From NCBI RefSeq assembly GCF_020829625.1, contig NZ_JAIVFX010000004.1, positions 79,220 through 143,219 on the forward strand: a DNA stretch of 64,000 nucleotides. The letters run 5' to 3'. Both the position numbers and the translations under genes were made by a program. The DNA comes from Nostoc sp. XA010. Lineage in GTDB: Bacteria; Cyanobacteriota; Cyanobacteriia; Cyanobacteriales; Nostocaceae. Below, piece after piece: positions 1 through 7,903 of this stretch (position 1 is the first letter of the stretch; each line of letters begins with the position of its first letter). The notes beneath the pieces were generated by a model. The model was not told the DNA's origin. It saw nothing but the letters and a program-made list of their open reading frames with translations, and made no database searches.

Positions 1-275
1 GTTCGTGATGCTGAAGTATATCTGTCCACAGGAGACGGCTTCTTTAATTCAGGCATAGCGTTGACGGATGCCTCAGCGGTGAACGGGAACTTTGTGAATC
101 TGATTGCAGGAGACTACAATGGCGACGATTTCAGCGACTTCATCCGCCAAGAAAAAGGTGCATGGGTCGATGGTGTTCGTGATGCTGAAGTATATCTGTC
201 CACAGGAGACGGCTTCTTTAATTCAGGCATAGCGTTGACGGATGCCTCAGCGGTGAACGGGAACTTTGTCAATCT
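1..275 (+). repeat. 174-bp in-frame tandem repeat in the FG-GAP gene
   Basis: The sequence starting gttcgtgatgctgaagtata at position 1 recurs at 175. The two copies are identical over roughly 90 bases and diverge only near the stop codon. The unit is 174 bp, or 58 codons. Near-identity at the DNA level indicates recent duplication or gene conversion, and the array presumably continues upstream of the window. Confidence 0.85.
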
Positions 276-282
276 CGTATAG
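1..282 (+). CDS. C-terminal end of an FG-GAP/VCBS-type repeat protein (5' partial)
   Basis: The frame is open from base 1 and stops with TAG at 280-282, so only about 93 C-terminal residues are present. The residues carry an Asp-rich loop (GDYNGDDFSDF) typical of FG-GAP/VCBS beta-propeller blades that bind calcium, and the block starting VRDAEVYLSTGDGFF occurs twice with identical spacing. Such proteins are usually exported or surface-exposed and have many near-identical blades. The protein ends in the middle of a blade, directly after NFVNLV, with no C-terminal sorting domain. The true start and length lie outside the window. The family call is from the repeat pattern; the function is unknown. 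Confidence 0.75.
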   Translation, partial: VRDAEVYLSTGDGFFNSGIALTDASAVNGNFVNLIAGDYNGDDFSDFIRQEKGAWVDGVRDAEVYLSTGDGFFNSGIALTDASAVNGNFVNLV

Positions 283-313
283 GGGCTAAACCTAGAGAAA
301 CTGTCATAAAGAA

Positions 314-352
314 GCCCCACACTCTCTTGACGGATGAGACGTGGGGCAACTT
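314..352. terminator. Hairpin between convergent genes, likely bidirectional terminator
   Basis: GCCCCAC at 314-320 pairs with GTGGGGC at 341-347 across a 20-base spacer that can add a short CTC/GAG pairing. T-rich sequence follows on both sides. The hairpin lies between the stop of the FG-GAP gene (+) and the stop of the ROK gene (-). Confidence 0.55.
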
Positions 353-363
353 TATTGTTTTAG

Positions 364-1266
364 CTAAAAGTCCGAATAGTGTTGCCATGCCAATTTTGCT
401 GCACCTACTATCCCTGCAAAATTACCTAACTCGGCAGGCAATATTTGTAAACCCACCCGTGATAAAGGCTGCACTCGCTTCTCAATTTCTGCCTTCACTG
501 TTGGTAAGAAAAATTCAAAGCTGCCACTTATACCGCCACCAATGACGATCGCTTGCGGTGTGAGTACATAAATTAAACTCGTCAAACCAATCCCCAAATA
601 CTTACCATATTCTTGCCAAAAAGTCAATGCTGCGGGATCTCCTTGTTGGGCAAGAAAACCCAATTCGACGGGTTCCTTGAGAGTGCGACGGCGAATTGCA
701 GTAGCACAAGCATATTGTTCTAAAGAGCCTTGATTGCCACTATTGCAAATTGGGCCATCAGGATTTAATGAAATTAAACCTAATTCCCCGGCGGCTCCTT
801 GATGTCCAACAAATAGTTTGCTATCAAGGATAATTGCGCCACCAACCCCAGTACCTAAAGTTAGCAGAATCAAATTTTGAAAATGGCGACCAGCTCCTAG
901 CCAAGCTTCTCCCAAAAGAGCGCAATTAGCATCATTAGCGATCGCAGTAGGTTTGCTAGTTTTAGCTTCTAACCAGTCTGCTAAAGGCACATCGACCCAT
1001 CCAGGTAAGTTAATGGCGATTTTGGCAATGCGTCTTGCTGCATCGGATGGGCCAGGAGTTCCAACACCAATAGCAACAGCTTGATTATCTGGATCAATTT
1101 GAGCGATCGCATCTACAAGCACCGTCAGCACGGCCTCTGGTGTTGTCGGTTGGGGAGCCGCCACAGTCAAGGATTGCAGACAAATACCGTCGGGTGTAAA
1201 ACGCCCCAGCTTAATTGCTGTTCCCCCCACATCAATGCCAATTACTTGAATTTTGTCATTTGTCAT
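364..1266 (-). CDS. ROK family sugar kinase (glucokinase-like)
   Basis: This 300-residue cytoplasmic protein has the ROK/actin-like ATPase fold. The phosphate-1 motif DVGGT is at residues 12-16, NDAN with the likely catalytic Asp112 at 111-114, and the glycine-rich LGTGVGG near 137-143, followed by GHQGAAGELG. ROK kinases phosphorylate glucose or related hexoses with ATP. The usual zinc motif CxCGxxGC reads C174-N-S-G-N-Q-G-S181, so two of its three cysteines are serines. The start codon lies inside a heptamer repeat tract: the first residues (MTNDK) are encoded by the ATGACAA repeats. The exact substrate cannot be told from sequence; ROK repressors are unlikely because there is no N-terminal helix-turn-helix. 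Confidence 0.88.
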   Translation of the reverse strand: MTNDKIQVIGIDVGGTAIKLGRFTPDGICLQSLTVAAPQPTTPEAVLTVLVDAIAQIDPDNQAVAIGVGTPGPSDAARRIAKIAINLPGWVDVPLADWLEAKTSKPTAIANDANCALLGEAWLGAGRHFQNLILLTLGTGVGGAIILDSKLFVGHQGAAGELGLISLNPDGPICNSGNQGSLEQYACATAIRRRTLKEPVELGFLAQQGDPAALTFWQEYGKYLGIGLTSLIYVLTPQAIVIGGGISGSFEFFLPTVKAEIEKRVQPLSRVGLQILPAELGNFAGIVGAAKLAWQHYSDF

Positions 1267-1310
1267 TTGTCATTTGTCATTTGTCATTGGGCATTGGGCA
1301 TGGGGCATTG
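1254..1310. repeat. Short tandem heptamer repeat (TTTGTCA)n
   Basis: About five copies of a TTTGTCA heptamer run into TTGGGCA-type variants. This is the STRR type common in Nostoc-like genomes. It overlaps the start codon of the ROK gene. Confidence 0.8.
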
Positions 1311-1400
1311 GTAATTGCTGAACAGTTATTACCTATTCCCTATTATCAAGTTCAAAATCAGCAATTTGTCAGACTTTTAGGCAAATGTGTACTTAGGGTT

Positions 1401-1595
1401 TTAGGATTTGCCACGAAAATATTCTAAATTTTCTGTTCTATTGGGTGCGAGTCGTAAATTAGCAACAGTCATACTATAAACACTCGATCGCTCTTGCCAA
1501 GCTGTAATTGGCGCACCTCTTAAGATACCAGCAAGAGCAACAGAAAGGATAAACCCGCCAGTAGCGGCAGCAATTAACGTTAGATTATCTTTCAT
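1401..1595 (-). CDS. Small membrane-anchored hypothetical protein
   Basis: The 64-residue product begins MKDNLTLIAAATGGFILSVA, which gives one hydrophobic N-terminal segment (about residues 5-25) that could be a signal anchor. A short polar tail follows. I do not recognise a family. The gene lies 60 bp downstream of the ABC permease on the same strand and could be co-transcribed with it. The ATG is free of the nearby heptamer repeats. A chance reading frame cannot be excluded, but the N-terminus looks like a genuine exported or membrane protein. Confidence 0.45.
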   Translation of the reverse strand: MKDNLTLIAAATGGFILSVALAGILRGAPITAWQERSSVYSMTVANLRLAPNRTENLEYFRGKS

Positions 1596-1654
1596 ACAAA
1601 TCTCTGTATTGTTTATTTGTCATTTGTCCTTTGTTCAAAACTAATGACCAATGA

Positions 1655-2551
1655 CTACTTTCGGATTCTATTTTCTCTTCGTAAACGGGGATTGACAAAT
1701 TCATTCAACCCTTCACCAAGTAGTGATAACCCTACCACCATGAATGTCATGGTTAAACCAGGGAAAAGTGTAGTCCACCAAATGCCAGTAGGTAGAGCTT
1801 CTAAGGCTTGTTTTAAATCATGTCCCCATTCTGCCACTTCTTCGGGAAGTCCTAGCCCCAAAAAGCCCAAACCGCCCAACACCAAAATTGCATCAGCAGC
1901 GTTGAGTGTGAATAGGACGGGTACGCTTTGAATGACGTTGAAAAATAGATAACGAGAAAGCACAACCCAAGTGGAGGCGCCCATTGCTTGAGCAGCTTCG
2001 ATAAACACTTCAGTTTTCACGCTCACGGTGTGGTTGCGAACAACGCGATAATATTGGGGAATGTAAGCGATGCTAATAGCGATCGCTGCATTTAATATTC
2101 CACGCCCTACCACAAACGCCAGCGTCACAGACAGCAGTAGCCCCGGTAGAGTGTAAATGCTATCCATAATAAACAGCAACACTTTATCCAATTTCCCGCC
2201 GAGATAACCACTCAGCATCCCCAAAGGCACACCGATAATCATACTCAGCGCTGTTGCCAAAATCACCACCTGCAAAGCAGCTTGAGCGCCAAACAACGTC
2301 CGGGAGAACACATCATAACCCAAACGACTAGTACCAAACCAATGTTTAGCTGAGGGTGGCTCGTGAATTGGATTAGAAAGAAAATCTTTGGGGTTTTGCA
2401 GCCATCCCCAAGCCTGCAATACGGGAGCGAAGAATGCCAGAAAGATGAAAAATAGGGTAATGGCTAACCCTATGAGCATGAGTTTTTGCGAAAGATTGAG
2501 ACTTTTGCCAAACTGTAAAAATGTCGGTAGTCGCCGTTTTGTAATGGCCAT
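1655..2551 (-). CDS. ABC transporter permease, DppC/OppC (peptide/nickel) type
   Basis: This is a 298-residue inner-membrane permease. An OppC-type first transmembrane helix is near residues 24-50, followed by a periplasmic stretch with GTSRLGYDVFSRT and then the binding-protein-dependent permease domain. The cytoplasmic EAA loop reads EAAQAMGASTWVVLSRY and contacts the ATPase subunit. The length is normal for the DppC subfamily. Substrate is unknown: dipeptides, oligopeptides or nickel are possible for the family. No DppB, ATPase or binding protein lies beside it, so it must work with subunits encoded elsewhere, as is common in cyanobacteria. Confidence 0.88.
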   Translation of the reverse strand: MAITKRRLPTFLQFGKSLNLSQKLMLIGLAITLFFIFLAFFAPVLQAWGWLQNPKDFLSNPIHEPPSAKHWFGTSRLGYDVFSRTLFGAQAALQVVILATALSMIIGVPLGMLSGYLGGKLDKVLLFIMDSIYTLPGLLLSVTLAFVVGRGILNAAIAISIAYIPQYYRVVRNHTVSVKTEVFIEAAQAMGASTWVVLSRYLFFNVIQSVPVLFTLNAADAILVLGGLGFLGLGLPEEVAEWGHDLKQALEALPTGIWWTTLFPGLTMTFMVVGLSLLGEGLNEFVNPRLRRENRIRK

Positions 2552-2768
2552 AAAGCGATCGCCTGGATCAAAGCTTGATACGCTGACTATTTTACATATC
2601 AGATAGGGGATTGCGTAAACATTGTGAATAAAAGTCTAACTGTTGAGCGGTGGATACAGAGCTAGACTGAGTTAGAGGTGAGATTATGCCTTATCTTTGG
2701 TAAAGATAAATTATTAGCCAAGTGTTACAACAAAGGTAAATGATTCCAAGTAAAGAAAATTTTTAATA

Positions 2769-2870
2769 CAATACAGTTCAGATAAGACCAAAACACTTGT
2801 ATAGACGGCGAGTTATCGCGTCTCGAAAACCCACAATTTTGTACAATTAGCCCTTAACTGAACCGTATTG
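2769..2870. mobile_element. Miniature inverted-repeat element (copy A)
   Basis: The left end CAATACAGTTCAGATAAG (2769-2786) and the right end CTTAACTGAACCGTATTG (2853-2870) are inverted repeats matching at 16 of 18 positions. The 102-bp element has no coding capacity. TTTTAATA occurs just outside both ends (2761-2768 and 2873-2880), consistent with a target duplication of about 10 bp that has partly decayed. The same termini bound the element at 17240-17373. It fills most of the 338-bp gap upstream of xisH, in which I see nothing else. Confidence 0.6.
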
Positions 2871-2889
2871 GATTTTAATATACTGTGGT

Positions 2890-3306
2890 ATGCCTGCAAG
2901 AGATATTTATCATAACGCTGTTAAGAATGCCTTAATTCAAGAAGGCTGGATAATTACAGATGACCCCCTACGTTTAAAGTGGGGTCAAAAAGATATGTAT
3001 GTAGATTTAGGAGCTAAACAACTCTTAGCCGCAGAACAAGGAAGTAAAAAAATAGCTGTAGAAATTAAAAGTTTTGTTAGTCCTTCAGAAATGGCAGACC
3101 TTAAAGACGCTATTGGGGGATTTATCATGTATCGTGCTGTTATCCATCGCCTCGAACCAAAAAGAACATTATATTTGGCAGTGCGCGACAGCGTATTTAC
3201 AGCTTTGTTTGAAGAACCAATTGGTACACTTTTAATAGAAACAGAGAATCTCAAGTTACTCGTTTTTAATCCAGAAACTGAGAGGATTATTCAATGGATA
3301 CCTTAA
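2890..3306 (+). CDS. xisH: XisH-like protein (fdxN element excision controlling factor)
   Basis: The 138-residue protein matches the XisH family of heterocyst-forming cyanobacteria. XisH and XisI were named because they are needed with the recombinase XisF for excision of the fdxN element during heterocyst development. The fold is PD-(D/E)XK nuclease-like: DLGAK at about residues 38-42 and VEIKSF around 57-62 provide an acidic residue followed by E-x-K. No XisF and no nif gene is nearby, so this is one of the many orphan xisHI pairs. Its role outside excision is unknown. Its last 13 bases overlap the start of xisI, which implies translational coupling. Confidence 0.9.
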   Translation: MPARDIYHNAVKNALIQEGWIITDDPLRLKWGQKDMYVDLGAKQLLAAEQGSKKIAVEIKSFVSPSEMADLKDAIGGFIMYRAVIHRLEPKRTLYLAVRDSVFTALFEEPIGTLLIETENLKLLVFNPETERIIQWIP

Positions 3307-3629
3307 ATAATTATCGACGTATCATCAAAGAGGTATTAGTACCCTACACAAAAATTCCTTATTCGCACGCAGCTATTGAATGTAAAGTAGTCTTTGATAC
3401 CGAAAATGACAGTTATTTGTTGATAACGCTAGGCTGGGATGGTGTTAAGCGAATTCACGGTTGCTTAGTTCATCTTGATATTATTGATGGCAAAATTTGG
3501 GTGCAACGGGATGACACAGAAGATGGTGTAACCTACGAATTGATAGCAGCAGGAATTCCCAAAGAGAAAATTGTCTTGGGATTTTACCCGCCAAATGTTA
3601 GGCAACACACAGGGTATGCTATTGCCTAA
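3294..3629 (+). CDS. xisI: XisI-like protein (partner of XisH)
   Basis: The 111-residue product has the XisI family pattern: an N-terminal YRRIIKEVL helix, the central LLITLGWDGVKRIHGCLVHLDIIDGKIWVQRDD region (LGWDGVKRIHGCLVH is typical), and the terminal GIPKEKIVLGFYPPNVRQHT. It overlaps the xisH 3' end by 13 bp, the standard arrangement of this pair. XisI is thought to act with XisH; its biochemical activity is not established. Confidence 0.9.
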   Translation: MDTLNNYRRIIKEVLVPYTKIPYSHAAIECKVVFDTENDSYLLITLGWDGVKRIHGCLVHLDIIDGKIWVQRDDTEDGVTYELIAAGIPKEKIVLGFYPPNVRQHTGYAIA

Positions 3630-3683
3630 CTTATTAAAGCTAACATTTGAGAGGTTGTTTGAAAAGTTGTGAAGTATACTCAA

Positions 3684-3722
3684 AACCCCTCTCCAAACCT
3701 CTCCCCGAAACGGAGAGAGGCT
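3684..3722. repeat. Foldback repeat at the convergent xisI/thioredoxin reductase junction
   Basis: CCTCTCCCC and CGGAGAGAGG can pair across a GAAA-type loop within a C-rich interspersed repeat. The hairpin lies between two convergent genes and may also end transcription, though no clear T-run follows. Confidence 0.45.
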
Positions 3723-3738
3723 TTGAAACCTCCAGTCC

Positions 3739-5127
3739 CTAAAGATTACTTTCAATTAACTGGCGGTATTCGCTCTTTTGCTTCACACCTTTGACTTCCT
3801 TCACCAGCTCCTTATCTTTGAACAATTGAACTGTTGGCGTTCCTGTCACACCAGCATTTTCAGCGATATCTCGGTCTTTGTCGATGTCAATTTCCACAAA
3901 GTGGATTTTGCTGTCAAATTCATCCACCACTTTATTTAAAATCGGCTTCAGAGTATGGCAAGGGCCACAACCAGGCGAGACGTATTTAACAAGGAGTAAG
4001 CGATCGCTTTCATGGAACAATTTCCGTAAAGCATAACCTCCCTGATGGCGCGTCGCATCCAAGTTAAATCCAGCTTCTTCCTCGGCTTCAGTCTTTTTAG
4101 CTGGCTGATGTTCTAATTCATTAACTGCTGTTTCTGTCTGTTGATGGAATTCTTGAATCAAGCCAGTGAATGATAACCAGCGTTCTGCTAACATCGCCGC
4201 CATACAGCCACTACCCGCAGCCGTAATTGCTTGCCGAAACTCATGATCTTGTACGTCGCCAGCAGCAAAAACGCCTTCTACACTGGTTTCTACAGTACCA
4301 GGCTTAGTGACAACATAACCTATCTCATCCAGTTCTAATTGTCCTTTAAATAGAGAAGTGTTAGGGCTATGACCAACGGCGTAGAATAAACCCTTAGCGT
4401 GTAGTTTGCTCTCTTCACCAGTTTTGGTATTGCGGACTTTCACCCCTTCCATGTGACCATTACCGAAGATATCCACGGCTTCTGTGTTCCAATGCACTTG
4501 GATTTTTGGGTTACTCAAAACGCGGTCTTGCATGGCTTTAGAAGCCCGCATTTTATCGGTGCGTACCAACATATTTACCTTGGAACCATATTTGGTGAGG
4601 TAAATTGACTCTTCCGCCGCCGAGTCACCAGCACCAATTACAGCCAATTCTGCACCGTGGAAAATTGGTGTTGCACCATCGCAAATTGCACAAGCGGAAA
4701 TACCCCGACTCCAAAATTCATGTTCGTTGGGTAAACCCAAACGCTTTGCTGTTGCACCCGTAGCAATGACGATGCTGTTGGTTTTTATTTCCCTTTCTTG
4801 CGATCGCACTGTAAATGGCCGCTGACTCAAGTCAACTGATATAACATCTTCAGTATATAGTTCAGCCCCCCAGCGCTCCGCCTGCGCCTTCATCTGATCC
4901 ATCAGTTCCGGCCCAGTAATCCCTTGGGGAAACCCTGGAAAGTTCTCAACTTCCGTCGTTGTCATTAGTTGCCCACCAGGTAAACCCCCGGCTTGGAAAC
5001 CTTCAAATACAACGGGTTTCAGGTTAGCGCGTCCGGCATAAATAGCTGCTGTGTACCCTGCTGGGCCAGAACCGATAATTACTAAGTTTTCTGTTGTTGT
5101 GTTAGTCATGAAAATATACGAACTCAT
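3739..5127 (-). CDS. trxB: NADPH-thioredoxin reductase fused to thioredoxin (NTRC type)
   Basis: This 462-residue flavoprotein transfers electrons from NADPH through FAD to its own thioredoxin domain. The FAD-binding GSGPAG motif is at residues 19-24, the reductase redox site C146-A-I-C149-D is present, and an NADPH-binding GAGDSA motif follows at about 165-170. A linker around residues 325-365 leads to a thioredoxin domain with CGPC at 387-390. In cyanobacteria and chloroplasts NTRC reduces 2-Cys peroxiredoxin and tunes redox-controlled enzymes. A second start at 5109 (MTNTTTEN) fits other family members better, as neither site has a strong Shine-Dalgarno sequence. It appears to be a single-gene unit. 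Confidence 0.93.
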   Translation of the reverse strand: MSSYIFMTNTTTENLVIIGSGPAGYTAAIYAGRANLKPVVFEGFQAGGLPGGQLMTTTEVENFPGFPQGITGPELMDQMKAQAERWGAELYTEDVISVDLSQRPFTVRSQEREIKTNSIVIATGATAKRLGLPNEHEFWSRGISACAICDGATPIFHGAELAVIGAGDSAAEESIYLTKYGSKVNMLVRTDKMRASKAMQDRVLSNPKIQVHWNTEAVDIFGNGHMEGVKVRNTKTGEESKLHAKGLFYAVGHSPNTSLFKGQLELDEIGYVVTKPGTVETSVEGVFAAGDVQDHEFRQAITAAGSGCMAAMLAERWLSFTGLIQEFHQQTETAVNELEHQPAKKTEAEEEAGFNLDATRHQGGYALRKLFHESDRLLLVKYVSPGCGPCHTLKPILNKVVDEFDSKIHFVEIDIDKDRDIAENAGVTGTPTVQLFKDKELVKEVKGVKQKSEYRQLIESNL

Positions 5128-5182
5128 AACGACTACGTTTAATATAGCATAACAAACTGTGATTGGCTACGCCAGATGGTAA

Positions 5183-5211
5183 GCGATGTCTGCGACGGGC
5201 TACGCCTACGC
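5183..5211. repeat. 29-bp interspersed repeat, inverted copy
   Basis: GCGATGTCTGCGACGGGCTA and the following bases are the reverse complement of the 29-mer found at 57975-58003 and 62022-62050, and, slightly diverged, at 62803-62830. Confidence 0.75.
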
Positions 5212-5263
5212 CAAATGCCTACGGTACTATGCGCTCAATACTTGTCAAAGATACTCTTAACCG

Positions 5264-5437
5264 CTAAAAGCTTTCTCGCAGATATTTTCTGATAACTTCA
5301 ATATCTATTTCTAGCAATTCTGCCATTTCTTGAACGCTCATACCTCGATCCCTAAGTTTTGGGGCTAATTTCAATCTACTCTTTTCCCAGATGCTCTTGT
5401 ACAATCGAGTAATTGTAAATTCATCTAAATCAAACAT
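5264..5437 (-). pseudogene. C-terminal fragment of a DUF2887/Rpn-like gene, duplicate of its neighbour
   Basis: The minus strand encodes 57 residues (MFDLDEFTITRLYKSIWEKS then RLKLAPKLRDRGMSVQEMAE and so on). These align closely with the last 60 residues of the complete gene at 5499-6284, including the LKLAPK, GMS(I/V)QE and I(I/R)KYL positions. The nuclease domain is missing. It starts with ATG and has no internal stop, so a 57-residue protein could still be made, but decay of a tandem duplicate is the simpler explanation. Confidence 0.7.
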
Positions 5438-5498
5438 AGTTTAAATTGCTCCTAATATATGTATGTGCCAGTTGCATAAGCTACATTATTCTGAATCA

Positions 5499-6284
5499 CT
5501 AAGACTGTTCTTGTAGATATTTCTTGATAATTTCAACGTCTAGCTCTAGAAATTCAGCTATTTCTTGAATGCTCATACCTTTCTCAACACATTTTGGGGC
5601 TAATTTCAGCTTGGTTTCTGGTTCTGTCTTTGCCACGATACTCTCGTACAATCGAGTATTTTTGAATGCATCTAAATCGAGCATAGCTTCAATTTCCTCT
5701 AAGGTAAGATTGGGAAACTTATAAAATACAATGGCTTGGATAAATGCTATCACTTTCTTTTGAAGATTTTCATCGGGGAAGTCTTCTCGTGCCTGAATGA
5801 TTAGCTGTTGGGCTAAGGAGGGAGCTTTTGTAGGCGCTTCTACAAATAGTTTGGCAATTCCTATCGCCAAGGAATCTTCACCCCTAGTAGAAAGTTCATT
5901 TAGATAAATGCAGCGTAGATGTTGTTGTACTAAAGCCTGATAGCGTGGATGAGGTGGGGTTTCATGGGTACGTTTGTCGTAAATAACAATTGCGTACCAG
6001 TCTGAGTTTACGGGTTTATATTGACGAAAGTAAACAAAAATTTCCCCAAAAAGTCGTTCGTAAAATTCTTCATCTTTGTAGGTTTGCAATTCTACAAAGT
6101 ACATAGGTTCATTTTCAAATCCCTTTATAGTAGCAAATAAACCATCTAAACGAAATGATTGTTGCTTAACTTCAGGTGCAATAAATGTGTAGATATTAGG
6201 ATTAGTGTCAGGTTTATCAATAAGTTCAAAAAATATCTGTGGTAGTTCCTTGATAAGTTCATAAAAAATGACATCTGTTTTCAT
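5499..6284 (-). CDS. DUF2887 / Rpn-like family protein (PD-(D/E)XK nuclease fold)
   Basis: The 261-residue protein belongs to the DUF2887 group related to Rpn (YhgA-like) putative transposases or recombination-promoting nucleases. Key features are RLDGLFA near residues 45-51, which supplies the acidic residue, and YFVELQTYKD at about 62-71, the E-x-Q version of the nuclease motif. A C-terminal helical part contains GMSIQEIAEFLELDVEIIKK, which resembles a small helix-turn-helix and is shared by many Rpn homologues. E. coli Rpn proteins are endonucleases that promote RecA-independent recombination; the cyanobacterial members are expanded and uncharacterised. A truncated duplicate lies immediately downstream. 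Confidence 0.82.
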   Translation of the reverse strand: MKTDVIFYELIKELPQIFFELIDKPDTNPNIYTFIAPEVKQQSFRLDGLFATIKGFENEPMYFVELQTYKDEEFYERLFGEIFVYFRQYKPVNSDWYAIVIYDKRTHETPPHPRYQALVQQHLRCIYLNELSTRGEDSLAIGIAKLFVEAPTKAPSLAQQLIIQAREDFPDENLQKKVIAFIQAIVFYKFPNLTLEEIEAMLDLDAFKNTRLYESIVAKTEPETKLKLAPKCVEKGMSIQEIAEFLELDVEIIKKYLQEQS

Positions 6285-6394
6285 TGATGGTGCTAATGGC
6301 GAACTATAGAGCCGTTTTCCTTTGAATACAATACATTGTATCTTTCGGGGGTTGAAGTACGTATGATAGAGATTAAAGCGTTATTTGGCGTATT

Positions 6395-6961
6395 ATGTCC
6401 CTCACCATCACCGATTTAGAGCAGTTACACACTGAGCATCCAGAATGGCAGATGGAACTGGTAGAGGGAAAAATCATAGTTTCTGCGCCATCAGATTACG
6501 AGTCAGAGGAAATTGGCGCTCGGTTGAGTACCTTCTTAAATATCTGGGTCATGTCACGCAAACTAGGGCGTGTAACTGGTTCTGGCGCAGGGTTTATCCT
6601 ACCGAATATAGAAGAGGACGACTTAGAAAAAAGAAATGTGCGATCGCCTGATGTGTCTTTTGTTCGGGCTGATCGGCTCAAGAAGACCAAGCGCGACTTT
6701 GTAGAGTTAGTTCCAGACCTAATAGTTGAGATTAAATCTAAAAGCGACAGAATTAAACCGCTTGAAGAGAAGATTCAGCTATTTTTGCAACTTGGGTCTG
6801 TAGTCGGCATACTAATTGACCCTGACCAATTAACAGTAACGGTTTACCGATTAAACCAAGCTCCAGTAGTGTTGGAAAATGGAGACATACTTACATTACC
6901 GGATTTGCTACCAGGTTGGGAAATGGCGATATCAGAACTGTGGCCACCTGAATTTGAATAA
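6395..6961 (+). CDS. Uma2 family endonuclease-like protein (DUF820)
   Basis: The 188-residue protein is a full-length Uma2/DUF820 member. It begins with the typical MxL-ELVEGKIIV part, and it has RSPDVSFV near residues 82-89 and VPDLIVEIKSKSD around 105-117. Together these give the PD-(D/E)XK catalytic pattern (D, then E-x-K). This family is very abundant in cyanobacteria; the activity is inferred from the fold and the cellular role is unknown. It is followed by a clear terminator and appears monocistronic. Confidence 0.87.
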   Translation: MSLTITDLEQLHTEHPEWQMELVEGKIIVSAPSDYESEEIGARLSTFLNIWVMSRKLGRVTGSGAGFILPNIEEDDLEKRNVRSPDVSFVRADRLKKTKRDFVELVPDLIVEIKSKSDRIKPLEEKIQLFLQLGSVVGILIDPDQLTVTVYRLNQAPVVLENGDILTLPDLLPGWEMAISELWPPEFE

Positions 6962-6990
6962 AGCACTCTCACAAACAAAATTGAGAATCT

Positions 6991-7019
6991 AGCCCCTGGT
7001 ATACACTAGGGGCTTTTTA
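6991..7019 (+). terminator. Rho-independent terminator after the Uma2 gene
   Basis: AGCCCCT (6991-6997) pairs with AGGGGCT (7008-7014) around a 10-base loop and runs directly into TTTTT. This is a textbook intrinsic terminator in the sense direction of the upstream gene. Confidence 0.88.
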
Positions 7020-7147
7020 ATGCAAGGATTTTGGATTGTGTAACCGCATTCCCCCAAACTTTTTTTCTCAAGGTGATAGGAAAGCGATCGCAGTTGGGTA
7101 AGTTATATCTAGAACACACAATCACCTCCTACCCACGGAAAACACTT

Positions 7148-7711
7148 ATGAAAACCGAACTAAAGGCCAAGTTTCTTCAACACATCCTCGCCAAGAAGAA
7201 CGAAAATGAGGGTTTTACACTCATTGAATTATTAGTAGTAATTATTATTATCGGTATTTTGTCTGCGATCGCACTGCCTTCTTTCTTGAACCAAGCTAAC
7301 AAAGCCAAGCAGTCAGAAGCTAAAACCTACGTAGGCTCCATGAACCGCGCACAACAAGCATTTTACCTTGAACAGAATAAATTTGCAGCCCAAGGTGACT
7401 TTGGTAGTTTAGGTCTCGGTATTGCAACAGAAACATCAAATTACAAGTACACAATTTCTGGTGGTGGTACTACTAGTCCTAGTCAAGTAACGAACCAAGC
7501 AGAAACAGTACTTCCTGCTGCACCTCTTAAAAATTATATTGGTGGTGTGGGTGTAGCAACACAATCTGCTACCAGTGAAGCTACCACCATAGCTATTTTA
7601 TGTGAAAATGAAAAAGCTAGAGTCAACCAGGGTGTAGCTGTAACTAACGCGAGTTTCACGGCTAATGGTTCACCCAGTTGCCCTACCAACTTTATCAGCT
7701 TATCTAAGTAG
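7148..7711 (+). CDS. pilA: Type IV pilin, PilA-like prepilin
   Basis: The 187-residue prepilin has a positively charged leader of about 24 residues ending in Gly, then the cleavage and assembly signature G/FTLIELLVVIIIIGILSA including Glu at mature position 5. A polar globular domain follows. PilD-type peptidase would cleave after the Gly, and the helix polymerises into a type IV pilus. Two Cys near the end (about residues 158 and 179) may form the usual C-terminal disulfide loop. I chose the ATG at 7148, preceded by CGGAAAACACTT; a longer frame upstream adds an atypical leader. The next gene is an O-GlcNAc-transferase-like protein, the arrangement expected for hormogonium pilA/ogtA. The major pilin identity is inferred. 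Confidence 0.85.
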   Translation: MKTELKAKFLQHILAKKNENEGFTLIELLVVIIIIGILSAIALPSFLNQANKAKQSEAKTYVGSMNRAQQAFYLEQNKFAAQGDFGSLGLGIATETSNYKYTISGGGTTSPSQVTNQAETVLPAAPLKNYIGGVGVATQSATSEATTIAILCENEKARVNQGVAVTNASFTANGSPSCPTNFISLSK

Positions 7712-7903
7712 ATATGTGAGTTAGTAGATAAGAATTACTCACCAACAAAACAACACTTGATACAGAATTTCAGTTGTCATCACGACTTTTATTCAGCTAA
7801 ATTACGTATTTTCTCAAGTGGGTAGACTTTTCTATCCACTTTATTTCATTTTTGTGATTTATTCACAACTAGATTGCCGATATCTTTTTCTAAGAGAATC
7901 AAA

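Noticed and set aside
114..320. Minus-strand reading frame opposite the FG-GAP gene
   Set aside because: It is the antisense of an in-frame repeat and extends through a hairpin; no domain or ribosome binding site.
3465..3755. Minus-strand frame antisense to xisI
   Set aside because: xisI is a clear family member; the antisense frame has no domain.
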